Assembly (NCBI RefSeq): GCF_027943255.1
Contig: NC_072896.1
Location: 32,390,501-32,454,500, forward strand
DNA length: 64,000 bases
DNA from: Anastrepha obliqua
Lineage: Eukaryota > Arthropoda > Insecta > Diptera > Tephritidae
Direction of reading: 5' to 3'
In this document: piece by piece, positions 23,080 through 33,184 of the stretch
Layout of the letters: every line of letters begins with the position of its first letter
How positions within the stretch are numbered: position 1 is the first letter of the stretch
Program-made: the position numbers and the translations under genes
The notes under the pieces: model-generated
Databases searched by the model: none
Told to the model about the DNA's origin: nothing
Seen by the model: only the letters and a program-made list of their open reading frames with translations

Positions 23080-23482
23080 TCTTTCCTGCCGATTATGAAC
23101 CTTATTCGTGCCACCGCGTAGAAGCAAGATGCTTGAATGCGAGGATATCTGGAACGCGGTCAAAAGATACGTTGAAGGCGTGTAACGGAGAAAAAAGATA
23201 GACCTCAACGCAGTACAAGACAGCGGAGCCTCACAGAGAAAGACGTAAGAAGACGAGCCTACAATCATGGTGGAACCAGACGTGGTCGAATAGAACTGGT
23301 CCATTCCATGGACGACGTCCTAGGCACTCCCGAGTTAATACAGAAAGTATTCCCTGAAAGGGAGTATTCCCAGAAGAGGAGAAGGGGATAGTAGCCACAC
23401 CGCTCAACGCAGTACACGATGGTCGCTGTAAGTGTGAAGGCTTTTGGGAACCTACCTCAGCCACAAAAAAAAAAAAAAACTA
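23080..23482 (+). mobile_element. R1-like LINE 3' end, copy 1, with poly(A)
   Basis: The plus strand aligns with the reverse complement of 63345-63700: RGRIELVHSMDDVLG region, VATPHDAVDDGRCECEG-like stretch, then CTACCTCAGCCAC followed by A(16). The poly(A) end and the relative order match the minus-strand copy at the right edge of the window. Confidence 0.75.
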
Positions 23483-23700
23483 GCATTCATCTATCGCAGA
23501 CACTTCAGCAAACAAACACTGTTTGATAATTAATTAGACTCACGCAACTCGGAATGCAATGAGTTTAAGGACGTACTTATTCAAAGCCAATCGACTGATA
23601 AATGAGCCAAATCTCTATAACTATATGGGTTAAATGCATAGAACTTCATGAATTATATGAATAAAGCTCACGCCTGAATATCTCAGCCAGGTGAAGAAGT

Positions 23701-24005
23701 TAAAACGGCGACCGCTGTAGCTGAATGGATTGAGGCTTGACTACCATTCGGAGTACGTAGGTTTGAATCTCCGTACATGAAACACCAAAGTGAAAAAAAA
23801 GTTTGCCTAATAGCGGTCGCTCTTCGGCTGGCAATGGCAAACCTCCAAGTGTATCTCTGCCATGAAAAGGCGCGTAATAAAAACCATTTGCCGTTCGGAG
23901 TCGCCTTAAAACTGTAGATCCCTCCATCAACTAACAACATCAAGTTGCACACCACAAATAAGAGGAGGAGCTCGGCCAAACACCTAACAGAAGTGAGCAC
24001 CCCAA
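23701..24005 (+). mobile_element. SINE 1, near full-length, tRNA-derived
   Basis: Begins GGCGACCGCTGTAGCTGAAT with an A-box (TAGCTGAATGG) and a B-box about 45 bp later (GGTTTGAATCTCC), as in a tRNA-derived pol III promoter. The body contains AATAGCGGTCGCTCTTCGGC and TTGCCGTTCGGAGTCGCCTT. The 3' block is ACACCACAAATAAGAGGAGG and CTCGGCCAAACACC. Other copies lie at 18.94, 33.10 and (diverged) 21.69 kb. No TSD was recognised for this copy. Confidence 0.85.
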
Positions 24006-24225
24006 ATATTTTTGTTTGCTTTTAAGTATATTAGTTTATTGCCAGATTATGTGGGAAGAGAGCACCTTTCTGCGACCGCAAAGGATATTATTCTCTATAC
24101 CATGGGTAGCTTCAATTTCACACCCATAAACACTATCACCCAATCGAAGCTAATATGCTTTTTGCAATTCATTCCAATTCCGAAATCCTAATACTTCCAT
24201 TTCAAGCAGTTTCATACATTCTGTC

Positions 24226-24231
24226 TTTATT
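24226..24231 (-). terminator. Polyadenylation signal AATAAA
   Basis: On the minus strand AATAAA lies about 32 bases beyond the stop codon at 24263-24265, in an A/T-rich context (CATAAATAAAGACAG). This is a normal spacing for a short 3' UTR. Confidence 0.6.
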
Positions 24232-24262
24232 TATGTTTTATGCTCTACTTTATGGCTTAAAT

Positions 24263-25423
24263 TCACTTCTTATTCACATTATAATTTCTGAAATAGAAAG
24301 CCGCCACACGCTCCTGCATGCGGCGCTTCAACTGCTCACGCTTGAAGAGCTCCACCAATGCATTAAGATTCTCTAGTTGACGAGTTTGTTCCAGCAAAGC
24401 TTGTGCCAGGACTCGTTCATCATTAGTGAGCTGGTTTGGCGTAGCAGTAAAAATAGGTTCTATTTCTATCGCCGAACCATCGCTACCAGGCTGACTTGAG
24501 TGAACAGTTTCCAAACGCAAATCACGATTATTGTCCGCAATTTCCTGCTCCGCTTCTATGGGCTCCAAAGGTTCGTCTTCTATAGCAACCGCGCGTGGAA
24601 AAGTGTAATTGGTGGGCGCATAATAATGATAACTGGGATAATTTGAGGGATTGATGATGATAAATGACGGTGAATTGGTGGTGGCAAAACTTTGATAAGA
24701 ATGATCGGGGCGCGCTTGCTGATGTATCAACTGATTGGTTGCCTGATTGGCGTATGCAAAAAGATTTGGATAGGTGTGGTGTTGGTACGCCGGTTGCTTG
24801 TTATGTTCCAAAGTGTGTTTATGTTCCAGTGTTGGGTAAGTGGTAAAATATGTGGGCGCTTTCGTTTGTTCCGCCGGTGGTGGCGGTGGATTATAAATTG
24901 GAAAGCTGGTCACATAGTTGAGTTTCGACTGTGGCAGTGCAGCGATCGCTGGTAAGCCGCTAAACGCCTGATAAGCGGCTTGTGTGAAGGTGGGATGATT
25001 TTTGAGCGGATATGGGATGTAGATCGGTTTCACATCGACCAGCGCGTCTTTGGTTGGCGTTGCGGGACGCGTTTGTGTAAGTATCGATTGTGGCAACAAG
25101 GCATACTCAACGTTCACTGGTTGCAGTGGATAATGGGTTTGGCGCTCGCCCTGTAGCGTAAGCTTTTCCTGCTGCGTGAGGTACGGGTATTGTGGTTTCA
25201 GTGCGACAACAGGATTTGGGGGCTTCCCTTGACGTGTCAGATCCAAAATGGCTTTAAGTGCTGAAAGTAAAGAAATTGGCAATTCGTAATTTTTATATTT
25301 TTCAAGTGAGCCATTAAGAGTATTACCGTTTTCGTCGATGTAACGTGCCTCTTTGACCTCGTCTGCTTTTAGTGCATTGCAGAAGGTAAAGAACGCAAAC
25401 AGCGCATGAGCCAACAACTTCAT
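24263..25423 (-). CDS. Secreted Pro/Tyr/Gln-rich protein, function unknown
   Basis: A single-exon ORF of 386 residues. I chose the ATG at 25423, not the upstream in-frame ATG at 25501, because it lies just after a TATA/initiator promoter and begins a clear signal peptide (MKLLAHALFAFFTFCNALKA, likely cut after A20). The upstream ATG would lie ahead of the TATA box. The mature part has no cysteine. Residues 65-280 are low-complexity, rich in Pro, Tyr, Gln, Thr and His, with PPPPP at 179-183 and SYHYYAPTNYTFP around 264-276. Residues 282-322 are acidic. Residues 333-378 are predicted helical and charged (LAQALLEQTRQLENL...KREQLKRRMQERV). A secreted, cysteine-free, Pro/Tyr-rich protein suggests an extracellular matrix, cuticle or eggshell role. 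I see no chitin-binding Rebers-Riddiford motif and do not recognise the family. No neighbouring host gene is visible. Confidence 0.8.
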   Translation of the reverse strand: MKLLAHALFAFFTFCNALKADEVKEARYIDENGNTLNGSLEKYKNYELPISLLSALKAILDLTRQGKPPNPVVALKPQYPYLTQQEKLTLQGERQTHYPLQPVNVEYALLPQSILTQTRPATPTKDALVDVKPIYIPYPLKNHPTFTQAAYQAFSGLPAIAALPQSKLNYVTSFPIYNPPPPPAEQTKAPTYFTTYPTLEHKHTLEHNKQPAYQHHTYPNLFAYANQATNQLIHQQARPDHSYQSFATTNSPSFIIINPSNYPSYHYYAPTNYTFPRAVAIEDEPLEPIEAEQEIADNNRDLRLETVHSSQPGSDGSAIEIEPIFTATPNQLTNDERVLAQALLEQTRQLENLNALVELFKREQLKRRMQERVAAFYFRNYNVNKK

Positions 25424-25440
25424 CTTGCTTGAGTGAGTAC

Positions 25441-25478
25441 CTATTGAACTAGCAATGGTTTCGCAACTGACTTTTATA
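25441..25478 (-). promoter_or_regulatory. Core promoter of the secreted-protein gene
   Basis: On the minus strand CATATAAAAG (TATA box, TATAAAAG at 25478-25471) is followed by an initiator-like TTCAATAG (25448-25441), which puts the start near 25445, 33 bases after the first T of the TATA box. The leader to the ATG at 25423 is only about 22 bases. Confidence 0.65.
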
Positions 25479-25501
25479 TGAACTTTTCTGGTGCCATACA
25501 T

Positions 25502-26640
25502 TAAGTTGCAAATTTGATAGAAAGTCTGCGTCTTCTACTGGCTCTTAGGCAGTTCGTTAAACTAATTTGGAAATTAAGCTGAAATTAATAGCAAATCTCT
25601 TTGCCAACAATCAAATAGAATGCGAAGAATTAAATTAAATTGCACAGTCCAGTGCACGAAATGCTGCTTGGGTAATAAATCCCGCAAAAGAATATCTTCT
25701 GTTGCTGTTTTAAATTTGTAGTTTATTGCCACCCATAAAAATGCGAATTTTGATTCACTTCTCTACTTTTGTCGCATTCTTTTCGCTGTTTTGCTGTTTG
25801 TTGCTCTCCTTTTTCCTTAGCTTGGTGGTGGCCTGTTGTCTTTTAATTACAGCTCATGAATTTTTTGCTGGCAATTAAATTCTCTAGCCATCTAATTGTG
25901 CGTATGTACGAATATCTGGGTTTATATTCACACATGCATACCCACACACACACACACATACGAATGTGAAATATATATTTTTATATTTTTTCTTCTTTTC
26001 GCAATTTTACCAGTTGTTCTTCTGTTCTTCTTTATATACTCGTTTTTTATACTCCACTTTTATGCTCTCATTTTAACGATCGCCTTTTTTATTACCCCCA
26101 TAATTTCGATCTGTTGCTGGAAACTCGCTGATCGCTCGCATATGTTGGGCATGCAGTTAGCTTCTTATGAAGACATAGAAAATGGTTTGTGTGGGGTATT
26201 TACAAATTTTGCAGGTTATTACAGTTTATTACAGTTCTGCTCATTATTCATTAATTTGGTCCAGCGCAAACTCGCTTTGTTTATTGACATCAGTTGATAA
26301 GCTTGTTGACACAGTTATAAATGCGTCTAATAGGATTTTAATTTGCCTTAAGAGATCGTTAAGATTTGGAAAAAATTTTAATGAAAATTCTAATTGGAAA
26401 CATTTGTGACTTAAAGATCTACATTAGATAGGGCAATGTGACGTATGCTAGAAATTTTATTACTATATTCAAAAAAGAAGGTTGTAATTGACAAGCTCCA
26501 AGTTCATTGAGAATTTTCTAAATATATGTTAAGTACGTATGTATGGCTTATTTGCAGCAAGAGTGTCTTAGACCAAAAACACAAAAACAAAAAAAACAAA
26601 ACACTTGTAACTCATCGACAAGTGGCCACCTCCCCTTTTA
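25502..26640. other. Stretch without recognisable gene, upstream of the secreted-protein gene
   Basis: T-rich, with a (CACA)n run near 25945. ORFs at 25896-26297 and 26182-26409 are hydrophobic and low-complexity and not convincing. Any regulatory sequence of the gene at 24.26-25.42 kb would lie here, but I can name no specific site. Confidence 0.4.
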
Positions 26641-26649
26641 TGCTCGGTT

Positions 26650-28347
26650 AATAGCATCTCATAAAAGTCGTTGGTCTGAGTTGGGTTCCTGCAGAGTAGC
26701 CAAGTGCTTTGCGAAAGAACCAAACAGGAAATTAGCGACTTTTCTCCTTAGTAGGAAGGATCTGAGAGTACCGGTGGGTATAATCACAGGACACAACGCC
26801 TATGGTCAACATATGACTACCATTGAGAAGGAGGACACTGTAGAGTATTTTCTCTGTTCGCTGTCCGGCGTTTTGTAGAATCAAGCCTTGGCTGTTGGGT
26901 TGCATATTACTCAGTGTGGATCAAGTTCATAATCTTCATCTTCCGGACCTTTTAAGATTCATCAATGAATCCAAAACGGAAGAGTGACCTCCAACCAATT
27001 TCTCCGTCTTATGGTACTCCATAATTTATCTATCCTGTCTCTCTATTCCTTCTACTGTAATCTATCCGGGTGCAGTAAAATGGTCTTACTGACTGAGTGC
27101 TTGGGCTTATCTAACCGCCCATAAATCTAATCTAATCTAATCTAATCTGATCTAATCTAATCTAATCTAATCTAATCTAATCTAATCTAATCTAATCTAA
27201 TCTAATCTAATCTAATCTAATCTAATCTAATCTAATCTAATCTAATCTAATCTAATCTAATCTAATCTAATCTAATCTAATCTAATCTAATCTAATCTAA
27301 TCTAATCTAATCTAATCTAATCTAATCTAATCTAATCTAATCTAATCTAATCTAATCTAATCTAATCTAATCTAATCTAATCTAATCTAATCTAATCTAA
27401 TCTAATCTAATCTAATCTAATCTAATCTAATCTAATCTAATCTAATCTAATCTAATCTAATCTAATCTAATCTAATCTAATCTAATCTAATCTAATCTAA
27501 TCTAATCTAATCTAATCTAATCTAATCTAATCTAATCTAATCTAATCTAATCTAATCTAATCTAATCTAATCTAATCTAATCTAATCTAATCTAATCTAA
27601 TCTAATCTAATCTAATCTAATCTAATCTAATCTAATCTAATCTAATCTAATCTAATCTAATCTAATCTAATCTAATCTAATCTAATCTAATCTAATCTAA
27701 TCTAATCTAATCTAATCTAATCTAATCTAATCTAATCTAATCTAATCTAATCTAATCTAATCTAATCTAATCTAATCTAATCTAATCTAATCTAATCTAA
27801 TCTAATCTAATCTAATCTAATCTAATCTAATCTAATCTAATCTAATCTAATCTAATCTAATCTAATCTAATCTAATCTAATCTAATCTAATCTAATCTAA
27901 TCTAATCTAATCTAATCTAATCTAATCTAATCTAATCTAATCTAATCTAATCTAATCTAATCTAATCTAATCTAATCTAATCTAATCTAATCTAATCTAA
28001 TCTAATCTAATCTAATCTAATCTAATCTAATCTAATCTAATCTAATCTAATCTAATCTAATCTAATCTAATCTAATCTAATCTAATCTAATCTAATCTAA
28101 TCTAATCTAATCTAATCTAATCTAATCTAATCTAATCTAATCTAATCTAATCTAATCTAATCTAATCTAATCTAATCTAATCTAATCTAATCTAATCTAA
28201 TCTAATCTAATCTAATCTAATCTAATCTAATCTAATCTAATCTAATCTAATCTAATCTAATCTAATCTAATCTAATCTAATCTAATCTAATCTAATCTAA
28301 TCTAATCCAATCTAATCTAATCTATTCTAAAAATAGCATCTCATAAA
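26650..28347 (+). mobile_element. 5'-truncated LINE A-type insertion with giant (TCTAA)n tail and 16-bp target-site duplication
   Basis: AATAGCATCTCATAAA occurs perfectly at 26650-26665 and 28332-28347. Between them is a LINE 3' end on the plus strand. Its coding part (26666-26878) reads RWSELGSCRVAKCFAKEPNR, LRVPVGIITGHNAYGQHMTT and EDTVEYFLCSLSG, and aligns with LINE A at 17.4 and 58.8 kb. About 240 bp of 3' UTR follows to 27122, then the pentanucleotide tail. The TSD places the tail inside the element, so the simple-sequence array is element-derived and did not pre-exist at the site. Confidence 0.9.
27125..28330 (+). repeat. (TCTAA)n microsatellite array, about 1.2 kb, roughly 240 repeats
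   Basis: A near-perfect pentanucleotide array. I see only three variant repeats: TCTGA at about 27146, TCCAA at about 28306 and TCTAT at 28321. All lie near the ends, and the central kilobase looks uniform as given. It forms the 3' tail of the LINE insertion described above. The true length may differ if the assembly collapsed or expanded it. Confidence 0.95.
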
Positions 28348-28865
28348 TGAAAATGTGTCTCTACATTTAATTAGGGAGACGTATAAGTAGTAAATTGAAA
28401 ACTTTCTCCCGAGTTACTGATTTTTGGAGTTATGACGTTCTTCCAGCAAATAACCGAAATGTTGTTCCGTTAGTAGTAGTAGTAGTTTGCGCAGATGATC
28501 ACAAAAAACGGGGCATTCTTTTATAGCCAAAAACACTTATTTTACAGACGCCTGAAGTGGCTATTCTATGAAAGGCAGCTAAGGCCTCTGAACTCCGAGC
28601 TACTTAGCGCGCCTCGTAGTTTAGGGATTTTGGGTTTCTAAAATGGCGAATCCGGGTTGCCGGAATTAATTTGGTTTCCAACTTTAGGGTTGAATGCTGG
28701 GCTCGGAATTTCGGTTATTAATTTGTCCCGTGTCACCGGAATTCCTCTCGAGACATAATCGTTTTAATTTCAGTGCTTGTTAGCAGTAATTTTCGACTTT
28801 GGGATTTGTATATTTGTTTTTGTAATCCCGATATTACGGAACTTGTGGTGGAACTTTCTTAAATT
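28331..28865. other. Stretch without recognisable gene
   Basis: Includes (GTA)n near 28470. No coding or repeat match was recognised. Confidence 0.4.
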
Positions 28866-28869
28866 TCAT

Positions 28870-29285
28870 TTCTTTTGCACCCTCCCCAGTTTAGTGATAT
28901 TATAACCCTTCCGTAGAGCTTCCCACCAATCCAGGCACCATACGTTAAAATTGGTAGAACCACTGCGATGAACATCCACTGCACGAGCTGTGGCTTGAGT
29001 CCCCATTTTTCGCTGAACTTATATTTGCAGGAGTCAAAAGCTATACTGGCTTCCTTACTTGATTTTCAAAGTGTAGCTTCCAATGGAGTTTGGAGTCAAG
29101 TATCACTCCAAGATGTCTAACTTCCACTGAAAGCGGGGGAACGTGGTTATTTAATTTAGAAAGTCTAAAGTGTGGAGGTTTATATTTTCTGGTAAATAGC
29201 ACCAGCCCCTTTTTTCCAGAGTTAACTCTGAGGCCGCAGTTATCAACCTAGCGACTGGCTTGTAAAGACGTTACCTCTGTTCATT
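28870..29285 (-). mobile_element. LINE reverse-transcriptase fragment (C-terminal part)
   Basis: The minus strand reads LRVNSGKKGLVLFTRKYKPP, then VEVRHLGVILDSKLHWKLHF and a TYGAWIGG-like block. These are the standard RT domain 6-7 blocks (KT.LVLFTR, YLGV.LD..L.W) of Jockey/LOA-type LINEs. The upper end is cut by the maT-like transposase at about 29285. Confidence 0.7.
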
Positions 29286-29700
29286 TCTGCGAAAAGGCGT
29301 TTAAGATCGGAGCAAAAGTGTACCAGGAGGATGTCTTAGAAGGTGTCGTGAGGCTGTTGAGCAGAACACTCTTCAATGGAGAGCATTGGATCTTCCAGCA
29401 AGATGCCGCTCCAGTCCTTAAGACAAAAAAATACCCAGCAGTGGCTAAAAAACAATATTCCTGGGTACATAGCCACATACGCTTGGCCATCTGGAAATCC
29501 AGATCTGAATCCATTGAACTACAGTTTGTGGTCAGAATTGGTGAACATAGCCTGTCGAACATCTCACAGAAATTTGGAGAGTCTCAAATAATCTTTGGTT
29601 CGAGCAGCCGGGTTCATGCACCCGTGCGTGCTGCAAGAGCTGAATGGCCTAATCGTTTGAAGGCTGGTGATAAAGCAAATATTGACCATTTCGAATGAAA
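29286..29700 (+). mobile_element. maT-like (DD37D) transposase C-terminus, frameshifted
   Basis: Two overlapping frames give one protein: VYQEDVLEGVVRLLSRTLFN and WIFQQDAAPVLKT, then a shift into NTQQWLKNNIPGYIATYAWP and SGNPDLNPLNYSLW. A further shift reaches VRAARAEWPNRLKAGDKA with a stop at 29696. From the D of QQD to the position normally occupied by the last catalytic D (here N in NPLN) is 37 residues, as in maT elements. Loss of that aspartate and the frameshifts show that it is inactive. Confidence 0.7.
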
Positions 29701-29831
29701 GTTTAACTTTTTTTCTTAATATTGACATTATTAAATAAAACTCAAAATAGTATTTCATATCTATTAAGGGCTTTACTTGTAACAGAACTTAGTACAATTT
29801 CGCGACTAAATTTATTTCTTTCTCTTTTCAG

Positions 29832-30212
29832 ATGACTCAAATTAATAAATGATTCTTATGAAATATGTTGGCTACGGTGAGTTAATATTTTATTTTTATA
29901 TAACATATTTTTCTCTGTATTTGGACTTACCAGAAATAGTGTCTTTCTCAGCTGTGGAAGAACGGCATAGCAAATGTTGCCTCGTACAAAAGCGGCTATC
30001 TTTATTACTGATAAAATAATTTACGCAATTTCATTAAGTTTATTAAATTTACGATTTCCTATAACTTCAAACTTAATATTTTATATTATATAGTAATATT
30101 TGATAGGGGGGTCCATTCAGCATTCAGAATTTGAGCTTTCGATTTTTTTTTTTAATTTTGTTAGCGAAAATGGCATTATTCTTATAAAATATGTTTGCTT
30201 CGGTAAGTTAAA
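29832..30212 (+). other. Two tandem exon-like cassettes with matching splice-site flanks
   Basis: Cassette 1 (29832-29877) follows a pyrimidine run ending CTCTTTTCAG and ends at CTACG|GTGAGT. Cassette 2 (about 30170-30207) follows a T-run ending TTTTGTTAG and ends at CTTCG|GTAAGT. Their interiors are duplicated (TTCTTATGAAATATGTTGGC versus TTCTTATAAAATATGTTTGC). Cassette 1 has stops in all frames; cassette 2 is open in two. They could be decayed alternative exons or chance duplicates. Confidence 0.25.
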
Positions 30213-31494
30213 AGTGGGGACATATTTAAAATATTAAAAAAAGAATAATTAGCCGAAACAAAGTTGTCAATTGGCTGCCTAGAAGCTTCGCATTTGGCTC
30301 CATTAAATTATTTTTTTTTTAAGGTTACGCCAACCATCTGGAAGTCGCTTAAAGCTTTAACTTCTCCCTCCACTTCATTGCATTCTATTGTACGTGCGTA
30401 TATGTGAATGTATTTGCGTGTATGTAGGTAAGTACAAAAATATATTGTAAAAATGTCCGGAAATCTATTTACCTCCCTTGAGTAAGGTTATTTGTTCTAA
30501 AAGCTCATATTTAATTCATATAAAAGCACTTTAAATGTTGCACATTACGTCTTGTCCTTGTGCTTAGCTTTCCTAACACCTACAAACATTTTATCGAATC
30601 CTTTTGCTTTTCTCAATTCCGTACGCATTTACGCAATCACGCTTGTTTAAGCAATTTTTGATTAATGGCATTTCGAATAAAGTGACACTTTGAAAATTGG
30701 AAAAGAAATCAAGCAAGAAAATCAGAAACAAAAAAGCATGGCGGCAAAAGAGCCTGTGGCCAAGACAGAAAGCTAAGAAATAAAATTGTAAATATACTTT
30801 ATATGTATATGTATGGGTGCACATAAAAATATAAAGTCACAAGAATAAAAAAAAGCAAATAATAATAACAACAAACGCGTGATATCAACAATACCTACCA
30901 AGCGCGAAGAAGTGAGGAAAATGCGGTTGAAACAAAAATCAAATGCCATAGCAAATCCGGCAAAACAACTGACAAGTGGACAGGATAGCAAGCAGCAGCA
31001 AAGCGTAACCCTAAAGGCGGTGAGTAGTCAGAAGGAGGTGGACGGAGGTACCTAATATAAAAGCAAAGCGACAACCATGAAAAAGTGTAAGAAATGCTGT
31101 CGAAAGTGGTGGAAAAAGTGCTAAAATTTGCTAAAATTCGGAACAATGTTGGAAAGCGAGAGAGAAATTTCATTGAGCAAGCACTTCTGCCTAAAAGCCG
31201 TCTATGAAAAAACACAAAAAAAAATTGACACTTGCAAAAATACGTAAAAACGCCAATGGGCAAAAAAAAATTTAAGTACAGAAACAAATGAAAATAAAAG
31301 ACCGTCCGCCGTTGGTTGGTCTTCTTCAGAAAGGAAAATTGTGCAAAAACTCTGAAAAGTAAACGAAAATGAAAACGGACGGCACACGAATTGAACCGGA
31401 AATCCTTATTGATCTACAATGCTTGCGCAAATACGTCGAACAGCAAAAAGAATTAAGCCGGCTGTTTTGGGATACACACACACATACATATCTG
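30213..31494. other. Stretch without recognisable gene
   Basis: A-rich on the plus strand, with ATGTATAT-type runs near 30395-30430. ORFs on the minus strand (up to 130 codons, Phe/Leu/Ser-rich) are complements of A-rich sequence and not convincing. Confidence 0.4.
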
Positions 31495-31773
31495 CGCATA
31501 TTAGGGTGGTCCAAAATTTGTTGGCAATAAATGTGGTATATTGAAAAAGAAAGGATGGGTAAAGTTTTTATTTTTATTTTTATTGATATCAAAATGCAAA
31601 GAATTTAGATTTTGGAACGAAAAAATAAAACAAAAAAAAGAAACAAAAACAATTTTTTAACGGAAAACGGATGTGTAACTCTGAAAGTGCATCATGAGCA
31701 AGTCGCTTTTGTGGAAGAAAGTTATTGTTTAGTGTGACAAACAAATTTTTTTCTGCAGTGGGTAGATAAGTAG

Positions 31774-32400
31774 GTAGGTAGGTATAGTGGTGGTCAGTTG
31801 ACACACCTAGGCCTGCTGTAGGCCCATTGTGATACCACCGGGGCTGTCCCCTCTTTTCACTCTACATTGTCCAACCATTGTCCATTGAACCAACCTGTGG
31901 CTTTGATATATCTAACAAGACTTGTTATTTTTATATTGGCTACTTCTGCCAAGTTATTCAGGCAGATTTTTCCTAAAATATTTAACCTTCTTCTATCTAG
32001 AGCCAAGCACTGAATAGCAAGTGTTCTATAGTCTCTTCTTCTTCGATGTCGTTACAGCTTCTACAGTAGTCGTTATAGGGCGCTTCCAGTCTACTGGCCA
32101 ATCAGACAATGACCTGTTAGGACCCCGAGAAAATTTCTCATGTTTTTCCTACTTAGTTTCAACAGTCGGTTTGTGCGGCCCACGTTCCATTCCGGACACG
32201 TCATTTTACTAGTTGCACAGGTCAGGGACTGAGACCGTAGCCTATTGGCGGCACTGATAGTGTGTTTATCTATAAGCATCTTACAAGTTGCTAGAGGTAT
32301 AGGTATGTTTGCTTTGTCTGGTTGGATCGATAATCTGGTACCCAATCTCGCTACGTCATCTGCTTTGCAGTTGCTTGGGTAATAATCATGCAATTTTCGG
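31774..32400 (-). mobile_element. LINE C 3' end with (ACCT)n tail
   Basis: The minus strand reads NCKADDVARLGTRLSIQPDK (end of RNase H, 32390-32330), KMTCPEWNVGRTNRLLKLSR and NFLGVLTGHCLIG. After a frameshift come EEETIEHL-like and CLALDRRRLNILGKICLNNL. The 3' UTR ends in ACCTACCTACCT at 31774-31785. It is related to the plus-strand copy at 59.4-60.5 kb. Confidence 0.75.
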
Positions 32401-32603
32401 CATTAGACGTTTTGATATGCCGTTTAAAAGTGTCGTAAATCGATTTCTCATAAAAATATTTTTGTAAATATTGTAGTAGAATTTTATAATATATAAAATA
32501 ACTAAGTTGAACTTTTTAACCCTCTAACATCCGTTTTTAAGGGTTAATCTGACGCTTTCTTTATGGCCCTCGCCTCATTCGAAATGGCAGACATTTTAAT
32601 TTT

Positions 32604-32815
32604 TTGAAGGCTGCCAACTTTTTGAACGAACCTCGTATGGCCAAAACAAAATTTTTGTTTTTCAACAAGGAATCAGAAAACAAAATACTCAAAGCAGAAA
32701 TAAAAAAATCTTTCTTCCTTTCCGTTTTGCACGCTTTTGAAGGAACACCCAAAAACACCATTTCAAATAAGGCGAAAGGCTTTTACATAAGGATTACAAA
32801 ATTCTGACATGTAAA
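32604..32815 (+). repeat. Dispersed 200-bp repeat, copy 1 (partner 41455-41680, minus)
   Basis: Aligns with the reverse complement of 41455-41680: CAAAACAAAATTTTTGTTTT, AAACAAAATACT and TTTTGCACGCTTTTGAAGGA, then ACACCATTTCAAAT. Both copies keep an open frame of 67-73 codons with similar residues (FLFFN.ESENKIL versus FLFFNNGSKNKIL, and NTISN / DTISN). This hints that the family once coded for a peptide, or that the frame is incidental. Confidence 0.65.
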
Positions 32816-33084
32816 AGGTGTTGTAAAGCGCTTGCTTATAGAAATATGTTTGTAAATATTGTAGTAGAATTTTGTAAAGAAAAGTTTTATGGAATATTTT
32901 AACTACCTAGTTGCCATTTTTAAAGGTTCATTTGACGCTTTCTCTAATAAAAGTATTTTAACATAAGAACTAAAATATTTTTAAGAGTAAAGAGTTTTGC
33001 AAAGCGATTTTTCATTGAAATATTATTGTCAATATTTAATAGAATTTAGTAAGATAATTTTTTTGGAAAATCTTAAGCCTCTAG

Positions 33085-33184
33085 TTGCCATTTTTGTGGA
33101 ACAACATCAAGACGCACACCACAAATAGGAGGAGGAGCTCGGCCAAATACCCAAAAAGGGTATATATATATAATTGCCATTTTT
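33085..33184 (+). mobile_element. 78-bp SINE 1 3' fragment inside an 11-bp target-site duplication
   Basis: TTGCCATTTTT at 33085-33095 is repeated at 33174-33184. The insert contains TGGAACAACATCAAGACGCA, CCACAAATAGGAGGAGGAGC and a final (TA)n. The next unit of the host array (about 33361) shows the uninterrupted sequence TTGCCATTTTTAAGGGTTAA, which is the empty site. Confidence 0.9.

Noticed and set aside
24664..24955. Plus-strand ORFs of 60 and 87 codons
   Set aside because: Antisense shadows of the secreted-protein gene.
27125..28330. Telomere-like repeat array
   Set aside because: The unit TCTAA/TTAGA differs from TTAGG, and the array lies inside a LINE target-site duplication, so it is a LINE tail, not telomeric sequence.
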